Of a stretch of DNA of 7,315 nucleotides, positions 1 to 5,466 are shown in pieces (position 1 is the first letter of the stretch; every line of letters starts with the position of its first letter). A model generated the notes under the pieces. The model was not told the origin of the DNA and did not search any database. It was given only the letters and a program-made list of their open reading frames with translations. A program made the translations under genes and the position numbers. Location: NCBI GenBank assembly GCA_905479515.1, contig CAJQMX010000129.1, positions 1-7,315 of the forward strand. The letters run 5' to 3'. Origin of the DNA: an uncultured Parasphingopyxis sp. Lineage in GTDB: Bacteria > Pseudomonadota > Alphaproteobacteria > Sphingomonadales > Sphingomonadaceae.

Positions 1-186
1 TCACACCCCGGCGCCTAAAGGCGCATACCGGCCTTTGGCCGGGGGGGAATCAAGCCCAACAATCTCAGGGCGTTGGATTTCCTCCGCTCCGTGTACAAAC
101 CCGCGAATTCGCTGTGTACGTTGTGCAGGGCGGCCGATGAAAATGCGCGCATCAACAATGCGTTGCCAGCCGGTTACGCTGTACAC
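1..186 (-). CDS. Small hypothetical ORF downstream of the relaxase (61 codons)
   Basis: A 61-codon frame opens with GTG (186-184), 11 bases after the relaxase stop, and closes with TGA at 1-3. No ribosome binding site is visible in the short gap, and an in-frame TGA lies just upstream, so GTG is the only plausible start. The product is basic and arginine-rich, with no membrane segment or motif I can name. Its last 15 or so codons are made of two adjacent inverted repeats (11-42), which gives the SPPAKGRYAPLGAG ending. I do not recognise the family. The opposite strand of the same stretch is also open (from 35 into the relaxase gene), so either frame or neither may be real. Position and strand slightly favour the minus frame. 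Confidence 0.25.
   Translation of the reverse strand: MYSVTGWQRIVDARIFIGRPAQRTQRIRGFVHGAEEIQRPEIVGLDSPPAKGRYAPLGAGV
11..42. repeat. Two tandem short hairpins
   Basis: GCGCC (11-15) pairs with GGCGC (20-24) around the loop TAAA. CCGGCC (28-33) pairs with GGCCGG (37-42) around TTT. Both are perfect and lie back to back, about 155 bases past the relaxase stop, with a run of seven G (41-47) alongside. In minus-strand RNA they could end or protect the mobilisation transcript, but no U-tract follows, so an intrinsic terminator is not shown. They also fall inside the small frame 1-186. Confidence 0.35.
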
Positions 187-197
187 GCATCAAAATG

Positions 198-1331
198 CTA
201 CTCCCGTTCGAGGTTCTTTTCCTTCTGACGCAGGTTAAATCGTAGTCCCGACATACGAGAAGGGCCATCCAGGGTAGCCGCCAGACGCTGCAAGAGACGG
301 GTGATTTTCGGCGACGTGATGGTCTTTTCGGACCGCGTTTCTGCGTGCTTTTCCGGCTGATTCTGGCCCGGATTTGAGGGTGAATCCGAGCGCATTTTCA
401 GCGAATTTTCACGCCCGCGCGCCTTCATAACCTCCGGTTTTGGTGTCAAGTTTTGCTGTTTTGCGAGATCGAATCCGAGCGTTTTCGCTTCCTCCCGCCA
501 CATGTTCAGCAGCGCTTCGCGGTTCATTTCCTGCTTGGGTTTTCGGGTGCGAAGCGCCGCCATCTCCATGCCTTTCGCGGTCGAATAGCCGTAGGTTTCG
601 GCCGCATTTTCGATAGCTTCGCGGCGCTTGGAGAACGCGCGCTCGACATCTCTCGGGATAGCTGTCACGCAGAAACTGTCCGCCTCTCTTGTGATATTTA
701 TTCCTGATCTTTCGAGCCCGTTTGCGAATTCCGCCCGGTAAATCCAGCCCGCTTCCTTCTGCGCAAGGTATAGCTCGCGGCCGACGATTGCGCCCCAGCT
801 CCCGTCATGGCGGGGCGCCAGATTGAAGATGAATGCATGAGTATGGAGCTGGGGGTCGAGGTCGCGGCTCGTATGATGATCGAAGGCCGCGACCAGTAGC
901 CCGGCGGTTCTTTCTTTTATGCTTCCACGCCGTCCGCGCCGGGCCCAGGCATGATTGTTTTCGAGGTGGTGGAGCGCTTTGTTCACTGCCTTTTGGTGCG
1001 CGGCTTCGATGGTTTGGCGCTGGTTTTCGTTCGAAAGAGCCCACAACACCGAGGCAGATTTCGGGGCGCTGAAGGTCATGTCCCAGCCCGCCGTATGGGC
1101 GATTCCGTTCGCGAGAATAAGCCGTTCTCCCGTCTTCGGATCGAGGCCTTCAAGCGCCGCTTCGAAGTCGGATTTCGAGACGGAGCCCTCAAGGGAAAGG
1201 CGCTCGGCGGCGCGCCCCTCCCAGCGACCGGGGGCCTCGCCCTCGCGGGCGTAATAGTCGTCCTTGCCCATATGCTGATAGTAGGCCGCCGCCGCCGCGA
1301 CGCTTTTCCGGACCGAGATCGAGGCGACCAT
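198..1331 (-). CDS. MobF (TrwC/TraI-type) conjugative relaxase, compact, without helicase domain
   Basis: The 377-residue protein matches the N-terminal relaxase domain of the TrwC/TraI family, which nicks one strand at oriT through a tyrosine and leads it into the recipient. Seen in the sequence: paired tyrosines Y17/Y18 and Y26/Y27 near the N-terminus, as in TrwC (Y18, Y26); the family stretch WDMTFSAPKSASVLWAL (83-99); and the metal-binding histidines in DHHTSRDLDPQLHTH (H152/H153, H163, H165). The relaxase fold appears to end near residue 295, followed by a polar tail rich in K, E, S and P. MobF proteins usually run to 900-1,700 residues with a C-terminal RecD-like helicase; here translation stops at TAG (200-198) and no helicase motif follows. 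The ATG shares one base with the coupling-protein stop (TGATG), and AAGGA lies six bases upstream, so the start is firm. Relaxase identity is near certain; whether it is naturally short or an old truncation is open. Confidence 0.93.
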   Translation of the reverse strand: MVASISVRKSVAAAAAYYQHMGKDDYYAREGEAPGRWEGRAAERLSLEGSVSKSDFEAALEGLDPKTGERLILANGIAHTAGWDMTFSAPKSASVLWALSNENQRQTIEAAHQKAVNKALHHLENNHAWARRGRRGSIKERTAGLLVAAFDHHTSRDLDPQLHTHAFIFNLAPRHDGSWGAIVGRELYLAQKEAGWIYRAEFANGLERSGINITREADSFCVTAIPRDVERAFSKRREAIENAAETYGYSTAKGMEMAALRTRKPKQEMNREALLNMWREEAKTLGFDLAKQQNLTPKPEVMKARGRENSLKMRSDSPSNPGQNQPEKHAETRSEKTITSPKITRLLQRLAATLDGPSRMSGLRFNLRQKEKNLERE

Positions 1332-3121
1332 CAGTCGTCCTTGTCGCCCCGGATGAAAGCGGCGTCGGCTTTCGAGATCGCGCTTTCGGGCTCGGAATTT
1401 GTGGTGCGCTTGCCGTATTTAGCGCGTTCCGTCGCCCGATAAGTCCACTGCGCCGGCTGGGAAGCGGGCCGCAATTGCTGCTGGCGAACATAGGGAAGAT
1501 CGAGTTCATAGGCGTCCTTTCCGGGGCCGAGCAGCGCGATCCGGATGCTTTTTTTGCGGGGCCCGAGGCGGTTTGAAAGGTCTGCGGCGGTGACGACGCG
1601 GCGGGTTTCGCGATGAATGCTTTCCGTGACCGTCGTGTGGGCGCCGCTGGTTCCGGTGCTGCGCACATTATATTCAACGTCCTGATCGCCGATCATCAGG
1701 CTCGCTTCCTCCGAGCCGCGTCCGAAATTGAGCCGCGTAATGACCTGCGTTCCGATCATCCCGATCCAGGAATCGGCGCGCTCGCGGCCGTAAACGGCGC
1801 GGATCTGGGCGATGTCCTGCGCCCCCAGAACCACGATCACGCCCTTCGAGCGGCCCATATCAAGGAAGGTCGAGAAGTCGCTCATGCGCGGCAATTGCGG
1901 GAATTCGTCGAGGAAGAGCCAGACCCGCCGCGTACGGGATTCCGGGAGCGACGGGCTGCCGACGGCGGATGAAAGAAGCCCCAGTAGACCGCTGATCCAT
2001 GCGTTCGACAGCTCCGGATATTTGGCGTCGCGCTGCAGGATCACCGGCTTCGCATGGTCCATATGCAGCCACTCATTGATCGAAAATCGCGGCGGATTCT
2101 CGTGGCCGCCCCAGCTTTCAGCGAGCGCGCTCACCACATTCAGATGCGCCTGAAACGTCGTCAGCACGCTTTGCGCGGTCTTGCTGGCGGGGTCTTTCAG
2201 CACGCGCATGGCTTCGGGATGATAGGATTGTGCGGTCTTGAAGAGCGCCGCCGCATCCTGAAGAACGATGTTTCTGAGATCGGCCCAGCTCCATTGTTCG
2301 GGCATTTCGGCCTGCAATTGCGCGATGCAGGCGACGAAGATTTCCCGCGCGGCGTCCGACCAGATCGGATCATTGCTCGCCGGGATAAACCGCGCCGCCA
2401 GCTCCCGCGCATCCTGTTTGGTACGGCAGTCGGCGGCGACGTCCCAGACGAAAGAGCGCTCGTCCTGGGGCGCGACCAGCGCCGGTTCCGTCGGCATGGT
2501 CGCGGTCATGTCTCCCTTCGTGTCGAGCACCAGCACCTTGTCGCCGCGCTGGATGGCGGCGTGCATCAGATGCAGCATGGTCTGGGTTTTGCCCGCGCCG
2601 ACGCTGCCCCAGATCAGCCAGTGACGGGTCTCGCGCTCGGCGCTGATGTAAATGCCCGGCGGAAATTCGAGGCCCTTTCCGAAGCGCCGGCATTCGGCGG
2701 CGCAGGCGCTTCGAAGTTGCGCCCGCGCCTCGCCACCCGTGAGATAGCGCCGCCCACGGACGACCTTTGCCTTTGGCCGCTCCATGCGGGCGGCAAGCGC
2801 GAAAGCAAACAGGGCAAGGACGCCGGTTCCGGACAGCGAAATCAGCGCCCAATAACGAACGTTGAAGCCAGCAAGTGAGCCCGTGTCGAAGAAACTGGCG
2901 CGGCAAACGCGCCAGACATGAGCCGCGTAATCATCCAAAAAGAACGCGCGCGCCCGGTATTGCGCGCATTGAGATACAAAATTCGGGTCGTATCTGGCGA
3001 GGCCGCCTTCCGGCGCCTGGCCAACGGGCGTCCATCGCTTGAAGCCGGTTTCGAAGACGGACATAGCCGCGGCGAAGCTGGCGAGCGAGGCGAGAAACAG
3101 GAGTTTCTTTGTGTTACTCAT
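1331..3121 (-). CDS. Type IV coupling protein (VirD4/TrwB/TraD-like ATPase)
   Basis: This 596-residue membrane ATPase should dock the relaxase-DNA complex onto a mating-pair channel and drive DNA transfer. Two hydrophobic segments (about 5-20 and 90-111) flank a short periplasmic loop, the usual T4CP anchor. The Walker A motif is GSVGAGKT (172-179), Walker B is VWLFLDEF (400-407, D405/E406), and VVLGAQDIAQI (430-440) is the conserved glutamine motif after Walker B. The length fits the range between TrwB (507) and F TraD (717). The hydrophilic C-terminal tail (about 545-596) ends in acidic residues, a region that in relatives contacts relaxase or accessory proteins. The start overlaps the upstream RHH gene by eight bases, with AAGGA 11 bases upstream. 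The gene order RHH, T4CP, MobF relaxase is that of R388 trwABC. No secretion-channel genes are visible, so the element may borrow a channel or carry one outside the window. Confidence 0.95.
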   Translation of the reverse strand: MSNTKKLLFLASLASFAAAMSVFETGFKRWTPVGQAPEGGLARYDPNFVSQCAQYRARAFFLDDYAAHVWRVCRASFFDTGSLAGFNVRYWALISLSGTGVLALFAFALAARMERPKAKVVRGRRYLTGGEARAQLRSACAAECRRFGKGLEFPPGIYISAERETRHWLIWGSVGAGKTQTMLHLMHAAIQRGDKVLVLDTKGDMTATMPTEPALVAPQDERSFVWDVAADCRTKQDARELAARFIPASNDPIWSDAAREIFVACIAQLQAEMPEQWSWADLRNIVLQDAAALFKTAQSYHPEAMRVLKDPASKTAQSVLTTFQAHLNVVSALAESWGGHENPPRFSINEWLHMDHAKPVILQRDAKYPELSNAWISGLLGLLSSAVGSPSLPESRTRRVWLFLDEFPQLPRMSDFSTFLDMGRSKGVIVVLGAQDIAQIRAVYGRERADSWIGMIGTQVITRLNFGRGSEEASLMIGDQDVEYNVRSTGTSGAHTTVTESIHRETRRVVTAADLSNRLGPRKKSIRIALLGPGKDAYELDLPYVRQQQLRPASQPAQWTYRATERAKYGKRTTNSEPESAISKADAAFIRGDKDD

Positions 3122-3446
3122 GATGGGAATTTTCCTTTGAATGCTCGCCGGTCAGCACCTGCAGCAGGGCCTCGAACATGGCGAGAAGCCTCTCCACAGA
3201 GACCGATAGTTCTTCGGTTTTCCGGGAAACCGCCTGCACCTGCTGATCGATGGCGGCGAGACGCCGCTCGATGGTCAGCATGCGTTCGGCCTGTTCGCGA
3301 GAATGCCCGTTAATGAGACCCGCAAGGATCAGTTCGCGCGCAATGGCGGTTGGACGGCCTTTGACAGTGTTTGCGTGTTCATGAAGTCGCTCGACAGCGC
3401 GAGCGGGCAGGCGGATGGTCAGCGGCCGGGTTTTCGCGCCGGTCAC
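3114..3446 (-). CDS. Ribbon-helix-helix accessory protein of the relaxosome (TrwA/MobC-like)
   Basis: With a GTG start at 3446 this is a 110-residue protein. Residues 6-45 (TRPLTIRLP, then two helices ending in ELILAGL) have the pattern of a ribbon-helix-helix DNA-binding domain: a short basic beta strand followed by two helices. Residues 50-98 form a long amphipathic helix suited to oligomerisation, and the tail is polar. Its place directly before the coupling protein and relaxase matches TrwA of R388, which binds oriT, stimulates TrwC and represses its own operon. The same role here is inference from fold and context. An ATG further upstream (3494) would give 126 residues but would overlap the HTH gene by 52 bases and add an uncharacteristic N-terminus. 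The GTG has a good SD and a classic 4-base stop/start overlap, so I prefer it. Confidence 0.85.
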   Translation of the reverse strand: MTGAKTRPLTIRLPARAVERLHEHANTVKGRPTAIARELILAGLINGHSREQAERMLTIERRLAAIDQQVQAVSRKTEELSVSVERLLAMFEALLQVLTGEHSKENSHHE

Positions 3447-3715
3447 TGCGTCCCCGCATCGCCTGTATGGCGGCGCTCCCTCGCCGCCATCCATTCATAG
3501 AGCGCTCGCCGGCGATAGCGCACGACGCGGCCGAGCTTGAGAAACTTGGGCCCGCCGCCGCGCGAGCGCCAGGTCGCAAGCGTCGCCGGTGGTACGCCTG
3601 TCACTTTCGCCGCGTCGGCGGCGGTCACCGCCTCATCGAACCAGCCGGGATTGGCGCGCGCAATCTCTTCAAGCGGTGGCGGGGAAATAGATCGGGTTTT
3701 GGGACCTTCGGCCAT
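3443..3715 (-). CDS. Excisionase/AlpA-like helix-turn-helix DNA-binding protein
   Basis: This 90-residue protein carries an excisionase-type winged helix-turn-helix (HTH_17, MerR-like) at about residues 29-77. VTAADAAKVTGVPPATLATWRS supplies the helix-turn-helix, GGGPKFLKLGRVVRYRRR the wing, and ALYEWMA the last helix. Such proteins act as recombination directionality factors or small regulators on integrative elements and plasmids. It is the first gene of the mobilisation operon, with a strong AGGAGG seven bases before the ATG, and overlaps the next gene by four bases (GTGA). No integrase is in the window, so an excision role cannot be shown. Given its first position and the hairpin over its SD, autoregulation of the transfer operon is at least as likely. 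Confidence 0.85.
   Translation of the reverse strand: MAEGPKTRSISPPPLEEIARANPGWFDEAVTAADAAKVTGVPPATLATWRSRGGGPKFLKLGRVVRYRRRALYEWMAARERRHTGDAGTQ
3444..3455 (-). promoter_or_regulatory. RBS and GTG start deciding the RHH gene
   Basis: On the minus strand GGGGA (3455-3451) is followed after four bases by GTGA (3446-3443), in which the GTG start of the RHH gene overlaps the TGA stop of the HTH gene. This signals translational coupling and argues against the longer ATG start at 3494. Confidence 0.65.
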
Positions 3716-3722
3716 GGTCGGG

Positions 3723-3745
3723 CCTCCTCGTTAATGAAACGAGGA
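3723..3745 (-). promoter_or_regulatory. Strong SD of the HTH gene embedded in an 8-bp hairpin
   Basis: TCCTCGTT (3725-3732) and AACGAGGA (3738-3745) are perfect inverted copies around a five-base loop. In minus-strand mRNA the element lies just before the HTH start codon, and one arm contains most of the AGGAGG SD (3728-3723), which is seven bases from the ATG. It could be a translational switch that hides the SD, or in DNA a two-fold operator for an autorepressor. Seen: the repeat and the overlap. Inferred: the function. Confidence 0.55.
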
Positions 3746-3758
3746 CGAGCCCAGCACA

Positions 3759-3775
3759 GGCGAAATCGGCGAAAT
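3759..3775. repeat. Tandem direct repeat GGCGAAAT x2 (9-bp period)
   Basis: GGCGAAAT occurs at 3759-3766 and 3768-3775, one base apart. A weaker relative (GAGGAAAT, 3779-3786) follows. Short phased repeats are typical binding sites for RHH proteins, so the RHH protein encoded next door is a reasonable candidate partner. The spacing is seen; the binding is inferred. Confidence 0.45.
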
Positions 3776-3783
3776 AGTGAGGA

Positions 3784-3797
3784 AATTTCGTCAAATT
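3784..3797 (-). promoter_or_regulatory. Palindrome overlapping a possible -35 box
   Basis: AATTT (3784-3788) and AAATT (3793-3797) form an inverted repeat, and GAAATTTC (3782-3789) is itself palindromic. On the minus strand TTGACG (3794-3789) fits a sigma-70-type -35 box about 75 bases upstream of the HTH ATG. I see no good -10 at 16-18 bases (the sequence there is GC-rich), so the promoter is tentative. If it is real, a repressor bound at the palindrome would cover it. Confidence 0.25.
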
Positions 3798-3822
3798 CAG
3801 TAGGAATGGCACAAAGCGGTGC

Positions 3823-3849
3823 GAAGGCGACCCGGCAGTGGTCGCTTTC
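3823..3849. repeat. Inverted repeat with 10-bp arms (oriT-type hairpin candidate)
   Basis: GAAGGCGACC (3823-3832) and GGTCGCTTTC (3840-3849) are complementary apart from one G-T position, around the seven-base loop CGGCAGT. The core GCGACC/GGTCGC is perfect. It is not in a gene and is not terminator-like. It stands about 25 bases from the left end of the IS. As the longest inverted repeat beside a relaxase operon it is the natural candidate for the relaxase-recognised hairpin. Confidence 0.5.
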
Positions 3850-3875
3850 TTTGAGTGTCTGCTTCGCGCGCATCT

Positions 3876-3889
3876 GTGGACGGCGTGCC
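3876..3889 (+). repeat. IS subterminal inverted repeat, transposase-downstream end
   Basis: GTGGACGGCGTGCC matches the reverse complement of 5241-5254 at all 14 positions. The match stops at both edges (T outside and T inside here, against G outside and C inside at the other copy). Confidence 0.85.
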
Positions 3890-4140
3890 TTTGGCAAGAG
3901 GTTTTTGGTGATCATTGCAGTTTGGTCGTTAGCGGGCATCTGTTCGACCTGTTCGTGCGGCGTAATTAGATTCCGGTGGCCATTTTGCTTTCCACAAGAT
4001 GAGGCCCGTACAAAAAAGCTCGCACTAAATGGTGTTCGCGCGCAGATGGGTTCTCCCCACTCGTCAGAAACTACGGTTCTGTATGATCTCCTTTTTGCTC
4101 TCACCAATCTCGTACTGCGCCAATCGTGGGGCGGTTTCTT
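3890..4140 (-). ncRNA. Probable IS1111 guide RNA region (bridge/seek RNA)
   Basis: About 250 bases between the transposase stop and the inner edge of the inverted repeat carry no supportable gene. In IS1111-group elements this downstream segment encodes a structured RNA that binds the transposase and pairs with both donor ends and target. On the minus strand I can see a small stem CAGAA/TTCTG (arms 4081-4077 and 4069-4065), followed about 20 bases later by TGCGCGCGAA (4044-4035). That word also forms the target flank next to this end of the element (3872-3863). GCATCTGT, which spans the end of the element (3870-3877), also recurs at 3936-3943. The exact RNA ends, its loops and its pairing are not determined. 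The assignment rests on family knowledge plus the gene-free segment. Confidence 0.5.
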
Positions 4141-5175
4141 TTACGCCGGCATTAACTTTCTCGGATTGAAGCGTTCTTTGGTCATCATCAAGGCACAGAT
4201 CATGCGGGCGATTGTATTGACCATTGCGACGGCGGCGACTTTCGTTGGTTTGCGTTCCAACAATCTGACCAACCAGGGGTGACTGGTAAATCCGAGCTGC
4301 CTGGCGCGGATAATCATCGACATAGCGCCGGCGACAAGCAGCCGCCTAAGCGCTGGATTGCCGGTCTTGGTGATACGCCCAAGCCGGTCTCGGCCGCCGC
4401 TCGAATGTTGCTTCGGCACAAGGCCGACCCAGGCGGAGAATGCTCTGCCAGATTTAAAGCTCGCAGGGTCGGCGACTTCTGCGATCACGCGCGTCGCAGT
4501 GATCGGACCGACACCAGGGATGGTCTCCAGGCGTTTGCTGAGCGCATTGGTTTTGTGAACCTCCGCTATGCGCCGGTCTGTTTCGAGGATCTCGCGTTTT
4601 ACCCGTTTGAGCTCATCGACAAGCGGAATCAGGCATTGTCGCGCCAGGTCAGGAATGCGACGGTCCCGATTATCTCTCAACATAACGATGACCGCATCAA
4701 CGCCCAGACGCCCCTTGGCTCCGACAATGCCAAACTCAGCGAGATGTCCTCGAATGCTGTTGATGATTCGGGTCGACATTCGCACCCATTGCTCACGAAC
4801 TCCGTGCAAAACAAGCAAAGCTTGCTGATTAGTAGATTTGATCGAGACGAACCGCATGGTCGGCCGGGTGACGGCTTCGCAGATCGCTTCGGCGTCAGCC
4901 ATGTCGTTCTTCTGTGTCTTCACGTAAGGTTTTACATATTGAGGCGGCATCAGCTTCACCTCATGGCCCAGCGCGCTGATCTCTCGCGCCCAGTGATGGG
5001 CGGTGGCGCAGGCTTCCATGCCGACCAGACACGGCTCCAATTTGGTGAAATATGCCAGGACCCGTGACCGTGACAGCTTGCGGCGACAGACAATCTCGCC
5101 TTCTGCGTTTATGCCGTGAACCTGGAAAACAGACTTCGCTAAATCTAGCCCAATTACTGTGATAGGGTTCTTCAT
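4141..5175 (-). CDS. IS110-family transposase (DEDD recombinase, IS1111 group)
   Basis: This 344-residue protein has the two-domain layout of IS110-family recombinases. The N-terminal RuvC-like DEDD domain shows D11 in VIGLDLAKSVFQVHG, E54 in VGMEACATAHHWAR, and D91 and D94 in KTQKNDMADAEAICEAVTRPTMRFV. A coiled linker spans about 185-215. The C-terminal Transposase_20 domain begins with the helix-hairpin-helix-like stretch IPGVGPITATRVIAEV (219-234) and contains SSGGRDRLGRITKTGNPALRRLL (258-280), where the family's catalytic serine lies (S258 or S259). The MEACATAHHWAR form is characteristic of the IS1111 group. The length is normal and all key residues are present. The ATG at 5175 has GGGAG seven bases upstream. 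The enzyme exchanges DNA strands at element ends and target under guidance of the element's own RNA. Confidence 0.95.
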   Translation of the reverse strand: MKNPITVIGLDLAKSVFQVHGINAEGEIVCRRKLSRSRVLAYFTKLEPCLVGMEACATAHHWAREISALGHEVKLMPPQYVKPYVKTQKNDMADAEAICEAVTRPTMRFVSIKSTNQQALLVLHGVREQWVRMSTRIINSIRGHLAEFGIVGAKGRLGVDAVIVMLRDNRDRRIPDLARQCLIPLVDELKRVKREILETDRRIAEVHKTNALSKRLETIPGVGPITATRVIAEVADPASFKSGRAFSAWVGLVPKQHSSGGRDRLGRITKTGNPALRRLLVAGAMSMIIRARQLGFTSHPWLVRLLERKPTKVAAVAMVNTIARMICALMMTKERFNPRKLMPA

Positions 5176-5217
5176 GTGCGTGCTCCCAATGTTGCGGTGT
5201 CGCTACCCGTTACACTA

Positions 5218-5235
5218 CCAGCTCGCGAGAGCTGG
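5218..5235. repeat. Perfect 7-bp hairpin upstream of the transposase, followed by a G9 run
   Basis: CCAGCTC (5218-5224) and GAGCTGG (5229-5235) flank the loop GCGA. Nine consecutive G (5234-5242) overlap the second arm and lead into the inverted repeat. The hairpin lies in the transposase leader, between IS end and gene. It may limit read-through into the transposase gene from outside, but that is inference. Confidence 0.5.
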
Positions 5236-5240
5236 GGGGG

Positions 5241-5254
5241 GGCACGCCGTCCAC
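5241..5254 (-). repeat. IS subterminal inverted repeat, transposase-upstream end
   Basis: GGCACGCCGTCCAC is the exact reverse complement of 3876-3889. The bases CA and then CATC follow on the outer side. Confidence 0.85.
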
Positions 5255-5466
5255 CACATCAAGAGCGGACGAAAGAAAATGCTTCGCGAAAGCTGCCTAA
5301 ATGGATCTAGCAGCCCTGTCCGGATTGCCCGTTCTTCAGCCATTCAGTGCTTGCTGTCATTTGTCTGGGATTTGTACGTAATTTTGACATTCCGCCTGGC
5401 GGTTCCCTTGAGGAAGCCAGCTGTTTTCGTCCCGGGAGGCCTCGCCATTACCAACGGACGCGCGAA

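Larger units (their letters stand above)
3716..3874. other. Candidate oriT / control region of the mobilisation operon
   Basis: These roughly 160 bases lie between the mobilisation operon and the IS and contain no convincing gene. They hold the SD hairpin (3725-3745), tandem 9-bp repeats (3759-3775), a palindrome over a TTGACG box (3784-3797) and a longer inverted repeat (3823-3849). GTGTCT (3855-3860) stands just beyond that repeat on the plus strand. In MobF plasmids oriT usually lies next to the accessory-protein gene and has an inverted repeat a few bases before the nick, plus direct repeats for the accessory protein. The layout fits, but I recognise no established nic sequence. If oriT is here, the IS landed within or just beside it. 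Confidence 0.4.
3875..5260 (-). mobile_element. IS110-family insertion sequence, IS1111 group, apparently complete
   Basis: One DEDD transposase gene on the minus strand is framed by perfect 14-bp subterminal inverted repeats, GTGGACGGCGTGCC at 3876-3889 and its reverse complement at 5241-5254. The transposase-upstream side is short (about 80 bases) and the downstream side long (about 265 bases), as in the IS1111 group, where the guide RNA lies downstream. CATC stands just outside both repeats (3871-3874 and 5257-5260), so one copy could be the shared core and the element would be about 1,386 bases. Exact ends are uncertain by a few bases because repeats in this group lie a few bases inside the termini. 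No truncation or frameshift is seen, so the element may be active. Confidence 0.85.

Noticed and set aside
35..238. 67-codon plus-strand frame at the left edge
   Set aside because: It overlaps the 3' end of the relaxase gene and no SD is seen. The opposite frame is kept only at low confidence, so this one is noted as an alternative and not annotated.
2054..2878. 274-codon plus-strand frame
   Set aside because: Entirely antisense to the coupling-protein gene, whose Walker motifs and membrane segments are clear on the minus strand.
3333..3342. Third copy of TTCGCGCGCA, inside the RHH gene
   Set aside because: No link to the IS; treated as a chance match. It is recorded because it lowers the significance of the guide-flank match.
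3625..4107. 160-codon minus-strand frame running from inside the IS into the HTH gene
   Set aside because: It crosses the IS end, overlaps the guide-RNA region and the start of the HTH gene in another frame, and has no recognisable domain or SD. Best seen as chance.
3371..4282. 303-codon plus-strand frame
   Set aside because: It runs antisense through the RHH and HTH genes, crosses the IS end and enters the transposase gene; an uninterrupted GC-rich shadow.
4279..5067. 262-codon plus-strand frame
   Set aside because: Entirely antisense to the transposase with its intact DEDD residues.
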